Positions 7,785 through 12,245 of a stretch of DNA of 12,245 bases are shown here, piece after piece. The notes beneath the pieces are model-generated. The model ran no database searches, was not told where the DNA came from, and worked only from the letters and a program-made list of their open reading frames with translations. The position numbers and the translations under genes were made by a program. This stretch comes from Scenedesmus sp. ARA3 (taxonomy: Eukaryota > Chlorophyta > Chlorophyceae > Sphaeropleales > Scenedesmaceae), in contig RWJK01000444.1 in assembly GCA_004335835.1 (NCBI GenBank), positions 1 to 12,245 on the forward strand, written 5' to 3'. The first letter of the stretch is position 1; each line of letters starts with the position of its first letter.

Positions 7785-10300
7785 CGGTCAGCATGCGGCG
7801 ATGCCTGCGGCTGCAGCATGTTCCTCAGCGCAGCAGCACACCACAGCGCAAGGGCGTTGCACACAGAGCTCACGCAAGCAGTGCAGCACGAATCTGTCAT
7901 CGCGGCATCTGTGCCCCCTAAGACCGTGCTGCTGCCGCAGGCTCACTCGTGCATCAGCCACTTGTAAAAGTGGATGCTTCCGTGACTGGCTACAGCTACT
8001 TCCAGCTATAATTCATATGGGCTTGTTGACTGGTTTGAGACTGTTACATGCACATCAGCATGATCACTCGTGCTACCGCCCTGCTGCTGCCGCATAGTGC
8101 TGCCGCATGCTGCTGCGGCATGGTGCTGCCGCATGCTGCTGCCGCATGCTGCTGCCGCATGCTGCTGCCAAATGCTCACTCGTGCATCAGCCGCCGAATC
8201 TTCTGCAGTGGCGGCTCCTGGCTGCCTTGCCAGCAGCTGGCGGGCTGGCGCAGCAGGTGCAGCTGCAGCGCCAGCTGCTGCACCTTGCTGGCATAGCCGG
8301 CCAGCAGCTCCTGCACAGTCACAGTGTCGGCACCTGCAGCAGCAGCAGCAGCAGCAGCAGCTGTCGATGTGAGGTGGCAGTTGCAAAGTGCTGGCTCAGC
8401 CTGGCTGTGGTGGGCGCCAGGCGGTGACAACAGCAGCTGCAGGTGGCAAACAAAAGTCAATGACCAATTTGACCAGTTTGACCAGTTTGGCCACAGCAGG
8501 AATCAACTGCCAGCACATTGCATGGTTTGAGCAGTTTGACCACAGTACAGAGCCAGCTGCCTGCAGGCATGAGAATGGCCTGAGGCACTGAAGCACCAGA
8601 TGTTGCCCCGCAGACAGGGTTGCACATGCAGACCTCCTCACTTGCCCAACACACTGTACTGCACAGTACGAGCCAGCACAAGCAGCACACGCAGCTCATG
8701 GCACACCTGGGCGTGGCGGCAGCGACAGCAGCTGGCGGTAGTAGTACATGACGTCATTCGGCGGCGAGAAATGCTGCTCTGTTGAGTCGCCGCCATCCAC
8801 TGCTGGTGCTGCTGCTGGGTCTGCTGCTGCTGCTGTGCAGGGGCTGCCTGCTGCATCCATGCTGCGACGCGCAGCATCGCTGCTGTCGCTGCCCATGCTG
8901 TTGCCGCTACTGCTGCTGTTGCCACTGTTGCCGCTGAGGGCGGTGCCGCAGGCAGACGAGCTGCTGCAGGGAATGCTCTGCAGCACACAGCAGAACAAAA
9001 AGAAAAGAAAAAGACTTGTCACACAAGGCGCAGGTCATGCTGTTGCCACTCATATTTGGGGTGTGATGCCGCGGGTGAGGTGCTCCAGCGTCAGAGCGCG
9101 GCATGCACTGCACCTGCTGCTTGCAGGAAGCTTGCAGGAAGCTTGCAGGAAGCTTGCAGGAAGCTCGCAGGACGCTTGCAGGACGCTTGCAAGTCGCTTG
9201 CACGACGCCTGCAGGAAGTTTGCAGGCGCAGCAACAGCTGAGCAGCGTCAATCTGCAGCAGCTGACCTAGCACTCACGCACCGTCACAGACTCGACAACA
9301 GCTGCGCCAAGTACAGCAGAAGCCGCGCCTGCAGCTGCAGCAGCGGTTGTTGCATCATTACCTTTCAGACGGCACCGCAGCGCATGCCAGCTGTGCCAAA
9401 CCAGCTTGACAACACAACAACGGCTCACTGGCTCACACCATCTGCGGTTGTGCCACAGGGCCACATGCAACAACCCCTCCTCTCTCAAAAAAAATCCTGT
9501 AACACAGACAGACAGACACACATGATTTGCGCAACGCTTTCCCAAACCCCACCTGCAGCTGCTGCAGCAGGGCCAGCTCCTCCCCGCTTGCGAAGTCCTG
9601 CAAGCCGCGCTGCAGCCGCAGCTGCTGCAGGCCCTCGCAGCACTCGTGCAGCACCTGATGCTCTGCCTGCAGCCGGGCCCTGTCAGCCTCCAGGTGCTGC
9701 GCTTGTAGGAGCTTGGCGGTGAGCTGCAGGAGGGCACAGTAAGCAACAGGCGGGGGAGCTATTATCAGTATAATATAAGGAGGGATGAGAAGGCGCACCA
9801 GAGGGGTAACAGATAGGTACCAGGTGCTGCGCTTGCAGGAGCTTGGCGGTCAGCTGCAGGGGTGAAGTTTGCAGGAAAGGCAGGGGGATGGATATAGATA
9901 TTGAGAGGGATGCGAAGGAGAGGCAGAGGGGTTGCATGGGGTACCAGGTGGGCAAAGACCCAGCAGGGGAGCTTGGCGGTGAGCTGCAGGAGGGTACAGT
10001 GTGCAAAGAGGCAGGGGAAACAAGAAAAGAAAGTGTACAGTGTACAAAGAGGCAGGGGAATATCAGAATGGGTGTAAAGGAGGGGTTTAACAAGAGGGGT
10101 TGCATGGGGTGCCAGGCGGGCAAAGACCTAGCAAGGAAGGGGTGTGGAAGGGTTTGATGCTGGGAGCAGTTGAGCAGTTGAGTGTGGGTGGGGTGCAGCA
10201 GTTTGCAGGGTGCGTGCAGGTGCGCCTCCTGCATATGATGCACCGCGTGTGCGGCTTCACATGATATTGCGTTGCAGCATACACGTGTAAGTGGTGCACC

Positions 10301-10338
<38 letters not shown>

Positions 10339-10743
10339 ATTAGCGTGCCGACAGGGCCTTGACAGCTGCTTGATAGGAGCTGGCATGTGGCGTGCCAGCA
10401 TGCTAACAGCATGTGCCCCACAGTGCTGCATGCACACCTCTTGCTCCATGCGACTGATGGCTAGGCGGTTCTTCTTGTACCCAGACATGTGCTTGTCTTT
10501 GCTGCTGCTCCGCCTGCCATTGCGCTTGGCAAGAGCAGGAATAGCAACTGACTGGCACCGCCCTTGTTGCTGCTGCTTCTGCAGCCGTGGGGCTGTGCCA
10601 CGGCCTTCAGCCAGCAGGTTTGCTGCTGCTGGCAGGGGTTGATGCCATATGCCAGGGTCGCCAGGTAGCTCACTGCTGTCGAAAGTCTCAAACAACGTTG
10701 ATACATCGCAGTCTATGGGTTGAAGGTAGCAGGACGCTGCCAT
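7134..10743 (-). CDS. bZIP-like transcription regulator, five exons, 499 residues predicted
   Basis: Exons on the minus strand are 10743-10438, 9723-9553, 8977-8707, 8333-8180 and 7731-7134. The sum is 1500 nt, and the junction phases (0, 0, 1, 2) all agree. The start is the in-frame ATG at 10743 (GATATGGCA); the stop is TGA 7136-7134. Exon 1 has an acidic N-terminus and a basic patch (SSSKDKHMSGYKKNRLA, about residues 79-95). Exon 2 is a coiled coil with leucines at 113, 120, 127 and 134, a leucine zipper. Exon 3 is a Ser/Gly/Asn/Ala-rich linker ending NDVMYYYRQLLSLPP. Exons 4-5 form a Leu-rich helical domain with WVLQQLQLTPQQ (about 343-354), resembling C-terminal regions I associate with chlorophyte bZIP proteins. 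The last 35 residues are Gln-rich. A nuclear DNA-binding role is inferred. The basic region does not match the N-x7-R spacing, and intron 2 could hide another exon. Confidence 0.75.
7735..7782. repeat. (CAG)16 microsatellite at the exon 5 acceptor
   Basis: Sixteen uninterrupted CAG triplets. Read in the gene's sense direction (minus) they are CTG triplets running directly into the exon 5 acceptor, CTGCAG/GC at 7737-7732, where the intron's pyrimidine tract should be. Confidence 0.95.
7928..7959 (-). repeat. Duplicated exon 4 donor (decoy 5' splice site)
   Basis: This 32-bp stretch copies 8161-8192, the exon 4/intron 4 boundary, 233 bp away inside intron 4. On the minus strand both read GGCTGATGCACGA/GTGAGC. 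The copy keeps the GTGAGC donor (7946-7941), the last 13 exon bases and a GCTGCTGCCGCAG unit of the neighbouring 13-bp array. Using this donor would lengthen exon 4 by 233 nt and shift the frame, so it is more likely a decoy than a productive site. Confidence 0.8.
8083..8173. repeat. 13-bp tandem array, seven units
   Basis: Seven units of consensus GCTGCTGCCGCAT fill exactly 91 bp. The array lies within intron 4 and ends one base before the GTGAGC donor of exon 4 (8179-8174), so it starts at intron position +7 in the sense direction. Confidence 0.9.
8337..8360. repeat. (CAG)8 at the exon 4 acceptor
   Basis: Eight CAG triplets, CTG in the sense direction, sit immediately upstream of the exon 4 acceptor (CTGCAG/GTGCC, 8339-8334) and take the place of the pyrimidine tract. 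Confidence 0.9.
8462..8488. repeat. 9-bp tandem repeat, three units
   Basis: GACCAATTT, GACCAGTTT, GACCAGTTT, followed by a diverged GGCCACAGC. A related AGCAGTTTGACCAC occurs about 45 bp further on. The array is inside intron 3 of the bZIP-like gene. Confidence 0.8.
9120..9229. repeat. 11-bp minisatellite, ten units
   Basis: Ten contiguous 11-bp units of consensus CTTGCAGGAAG, the first four identical and the rest diverging gradually. It lies in intron 2 of the bZIP-like gene. Three units make 33 nt, so every frame reads as an 11-residue repeat on either strand. The minus-strand frame contains prolines, and its candidate exon (9261-9114, 148 nt) would break the phase with exon 3, so I treat the array as intronic. 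Confidence 0.92.
9691..10150 (-). repeat. Tandem duplication of the exon 2 acceptor (three copies plus a remnant)
   Basis: Units run 9691-9820, 9821-9944, 9945-10112 and a remnant from 10113. On the minus strand each full unit carries CTGCAG followed by CTSACCGCCAAGCTCC, which is the intron 1 acceptor and start of exon 2. The copy at 9853-9821 is 33 nt with a following GTACCT donor. It encodes LTAKLLQAQHL, identical to the first 11 residues of exon 2, and is separated from exon 2 by a 97-nt GT-AG segment. The copy at 9983-9945 is 39 nt, open, begins LTAK and is followed by GTACCC, but its sequence has diverged. The fourth unit has lost the acceptor. Confidence 0.85.
10302..10331. repeat. (CAG)10 microsatellite
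   Basis: Ten CAG triplets in intron 1 of the bZIP-like gene, CTG in the sense direction. Unlike the runs in introns 3 and 4, this one is not next to an acceptor used in the gene model. Confidence 0.92.
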
Positions 10744-10834
10744 ATCTACTGTAGCATAGCGGGGGGTGCGCAAGGCGCTTGCGATACCGGAATGCGACCA
10801 AGCTGCTCGTGACAGCTGAACTACAGAACGAGCT

Positions 10835-10842
10835 TTACGTCA
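10835..10842 (-). promoter_or_regulatory. CRE-like TGACGTAA site
   Basis: On the minus strand this reads TGACGTAA, a variant of the ATF/CREB-type bZIP site, about 92 nt upstream of the bZIP-like start codon. bZIP proteins recognise ACGT cores, so self-regulation is possible. The site alone does not prove it. Confidence 0.35.
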
Positions 10843-11004
10843 GTCGTGGTCTTTAGTACAATTCAGGCATCTTGTTTCCTGTCGTGTGTTCTTTGTATTT
10901 GTCGTGCTGATGCGGGGAATGCACGCATGCACCAGCACAACATTTATCAACGACACGCAACACTTGAATGTGACCGGAAATAATCAGCGTGAGTGTCCTC
11001 CAAA

Positions 11005-11020
11005 GGGCCGGGCCCGGCCC
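11005..11020. other. 16-bp perfect GC palindrome
   Basis: GGGCCGGGCCCGGCCC is self-complementary over all 16 bases, within otherwise moderate-GC sequence. It lies upstream of the bZIP-like gene and could be a dimer-binding site; no factor is assigned. Confidence 0.7.
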
Positions 11021-11385
11021 GTTTTGAACATCACATCATGGCACACTGCTGGTGACGCTTTGCGGATTGTTGACGCTGGTTGTGCTTTGTTGCCGGAAAA
11101 CGACTATAGGTTTTCAACGAAACCAAAATCTGGTGTTTTCGCCTGAGCTAGTGAGCATACAACAGTGGGCTAAAGGCGCGCATGGGGGGCCAAGGATGAG
11201 ACGCTACGATACGATTTGTCCGAGAGCTGATCGCAGCTGAGACAGTCATATCAGAGTTCAAAACAGGTTAAAATAAACAACAACTGCGAGCAAAACCCAA
11301 TAAGGCCATATTGTTTGGGGGCCAACATGCGCAGACCCAAACGCTTTGTATGCAGAACCGGGCCCACATCGCCCTGCTGGCCCCA

Positions 11386-11390
11386 TTACA
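11386..11390 (-). promoter_or_regulatory. TGTAA poly(A) signal candidate
   Basis: TGTAA on the minus strand, about 430 nt downstream of the stop codon of the gene ending at 11819. This word is the standard poly(A) signal of chlorophyte nuclear genes, so it is the best candidate for that transcript's 3' end. Confidence 0.45.
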
Positions 11391-11818
11391 TTGCATTATA
11401 AACGAACGAAACGCTCACGCTTGCCGCAGCCTGCGGCATATGGCATGACCAGCCGTGCAGTAATCCACACCACAATGAGCTGGTGGCACAGGTGCAGTAT
11501 AAAATTGGTACAACGTGCAAGCAGGTCAATCATTGCAGGTCTATCAGTACAGCTGCCACCTTCCAGGAGAGGTAAGCCAACCGCCAGCACGTCTCACACA
11601 CCATGGCTTGCAGTGTCACACAGCTACATCTGCAGCACCAGCACCAGCACCAGCACACCAGCAGCCTGCCGCAGACAGTACACGACGGGCACACTGCACG
11701 TCCCAAGCTGCCAGCTGCCAGCAACTCCGCATGGGGAAGCTGCATCGCCGCCGCGCTGCTGCTGCTGCTGCTGCTGTGCTTCTTACGTCACACTGCCCGC
11801 TGCATCAAGAAAGACCCT
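11391..11818 (-). other. 3' UTR of the terminal gene
   Basis: Sequence between the stop codon at 11819 and the TGTAA candidate. It contains (CTG)7 at 11756-11776 (CAG in the sense direction), a TGACGTAA word at 11790-11783, and GCACCA repeats near 11634-11654. No separate gene is visible. Confidence 0.45.
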
Positions 11819-11965
11819 TCACGACAGCGACACCGCAGAAGCCACCTGCGGCGCGTCGTGGTGCCTGCTGAATGCCATGCGGTAGGTGTAGGTGGTGACG
11901 GGCCGGTTGGCGTAGCGGATTGCATCCACCTCGGAGTCAAAGGGCGTCAGGTAGTCGCTCACCAC
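11819..11965 (-). CDS. Unrecognised protein, last exon (5' partial)
   Basis: On the minus strand, after the acceptor CTGCTGCACAG, a 147-nt open frame gives 48 residues and stops at TGA 11821-11819. It starts VVSDYLTPFDSEVDAIRYAN, continues through RPVTTYTYRMAFSRHHDAP and ends VASAVSLS. The composition (Tyr-, Thr- and Arg-rich, no low complexity) looks like part of a folded domain rather than chance translation. The family is not recognised. The remainder of the gene lies beyond the right edge. The phase is inferred from the long open frame and from its preservation in the two duplicated copies upstream. It is transcribed in the same direction as the bZIP-like gene, about 1.1 kb upstream of it. 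Confidence 0.65.
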   Translation of the reverse strand: MVSDYLTPFDSEVDAIRYANRPVTTYTYRMAFSRHHDAPQVASAVSLS

Positions 11966-12245
11966 CTGTGCAGCAGACAGCAGAACAGGTGGTGTAAAAC
12001 GACAAGGTTATACAGTGGTGTGTTGATCGAGGAGCAGCATAAGGTTGCATCCACCTCAGAATCAAAGGGCGTCAGGTAGTCGCTCACCACCTGCTCACAG
12101 CATGCAGCAGAATAAAGTGGTGAGTGATTGCAAAAGGTTGCATGCAAGCAGGCGAGCTTGGAGCCAAAGGGCGTCAGGTAGTCGCTCACCACCTGCTCAC
12201 AGCAGGCAGCAGAAAACGGTGGTGAGTGGCTGCAAAAGGTTGCAT
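11917..12245 (-). repeat. Tandem duplication of the terminal gene's exon acceptor (three copies)
   Basis: Units run about 11917-12040, 12041-12133 and 12134-12235, with the start of a further unit at 12236. Each carries, on the minus strand, an AG acceptor and then GTGGTGAGCGACTACCTGAC and following bases, encoding VVSDYLTPF at 11965, 12090 and 12192. The middle copy matches the real exon for about 47 nt (VVSDYLTPFDSEVDA) before diverging; the right copy diverges after VVSDYLTPF. The right and middle copies are 102 nt apart and in the same open frame. Neither extra copy is followed by a GT at its breakpoint, so they look like alternative acceptors rather than mini-exons. Confidence 0.88.

Larger units (their letters stand above)
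10744..11385. other. Upstream region of the bZIP-like gene
   Basis: No gene is called on either strand. It should contain the promoter and 5' UTR of the minus-strand bZIP-like gene. No clear TATA box is placed. It includes a TGACGTAA site and a 16-bp GC palindrome, listed separately, and is less GC-rich and less repetitive than the rest of the window. Confidence 0.5.

Noticed and set aside
9114..9261. Extra minus-strand exon in intron 2 starting LLQIDAAQLLLRLQ
   Set aside because: It has an acceptor and a donor, but its 148 nt would shift exon 3 into a frame that stops after about 22 codons. The five-exon model without it is in phase throughout. It remains possible as an alternative exon.
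8748..9722. Long plus-strand open frame of 324 codons
   Set aside because: It runs antisense across exons 2-3 of the bZIP-like gene and the 11-bp array. Its length comes from Ala/Leu-rich readings of CTG/CAG triplets, and the minus strand has the phase-consistent splice structure.
10886..11146. Plus-strand 86-codon frame starting MFFVFVVL, signal-peptide-like
   Set aside because: It lies in the upstream region of the bZIP-like gene, includes the GC palindrome, and has no splice partner or recognisable family. Chance translation is more likely.

Overview
The window looks like nuclear DNA from a green alga. The best guess is a chlorophycean of the Sphaeropleales/Scenedesmaceae type. Reasons: moderately GC-rich sequence full of CAG/CTG triplet runs and GCATGC words, genes split by introns with GTGAGC/GTAAGC donors and CTGCAG acceptors, TGTAA words (the usual chlorophyte poly(A) signal), and Gln/Ala-rich proteins. 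No bacterial-style operons, rRNA, true tRNA or CRISPR were seen. The taxon is inferred from composition and gene style, not from a marker gene.

Layout from left to right. (1) 1-390 holds a fragment resembling the head of a tRNA-derived SINE (minus strand) and the intron upstream of the next exon. (2) 391-845 (+) is the last exon of a leucine-rich-repeat protein. (3) 846-2118 is 3' UTR plus intergenic or intronic DNA. (4) 2119-2253 and 2506-2625 (+) are the last two exons of a small unrecognised protein with a Lys/Pro-rich tail. (5) 2626-5454 has no convincing gene and holds microsatellites and decayed repeats. (6) 5455-6400 is an eight-unit, roughly 116-bp satellite-like array with dimeric higher-order structure. 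(7) 6401-7133 holds the probable 3' flank of the next gene, including a perfect 17-bp hairpin. (8) 10743 down to 7134 (minus) is a five-exon gene for a predicted 499-residue bZIP-like transcription regulator. It has a four-leucine zipper, a C-terminal helical domain and a Gln-rich tail, and all four exon junctions agree in phase. (9) 10744-11818 is its upstream region, with a TGACGTAA bZIP-type site, plus the 3' UTR of the next gene. (10) 11965 to 11819 (minus) is the last exon of another unrecognised gene whose body lies beyond the right edge.

The most unusual signal is that short tandem duplications in two neighbouring minus-strand genes have captured splice junctions. In the bZIP-like gene, the acceptor plus the start of exon 2 exists in three copies. 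One extra copy forms a clean 33-nt, 11-codon, phase-0 mini-exon that repeats LTAKLLQAQHL of the zipper. The exon 4 donor is also duplicated and abuts a 13-bp tandem array. In the terminal gene, the acceptor plus exon head is present three times, each time in an inverted repeat that would fold the 3' splice site into a hairpin. In addition, two acceptors of the bZIP-like gene are preceded by pure (CTG)n in place of an ordinary pyrimidine tract. Together these suggest a genome in which replication slippage keeps producing new splice sites and mini-exons. That is an inference from sequence and needs transcripts to confirm it.
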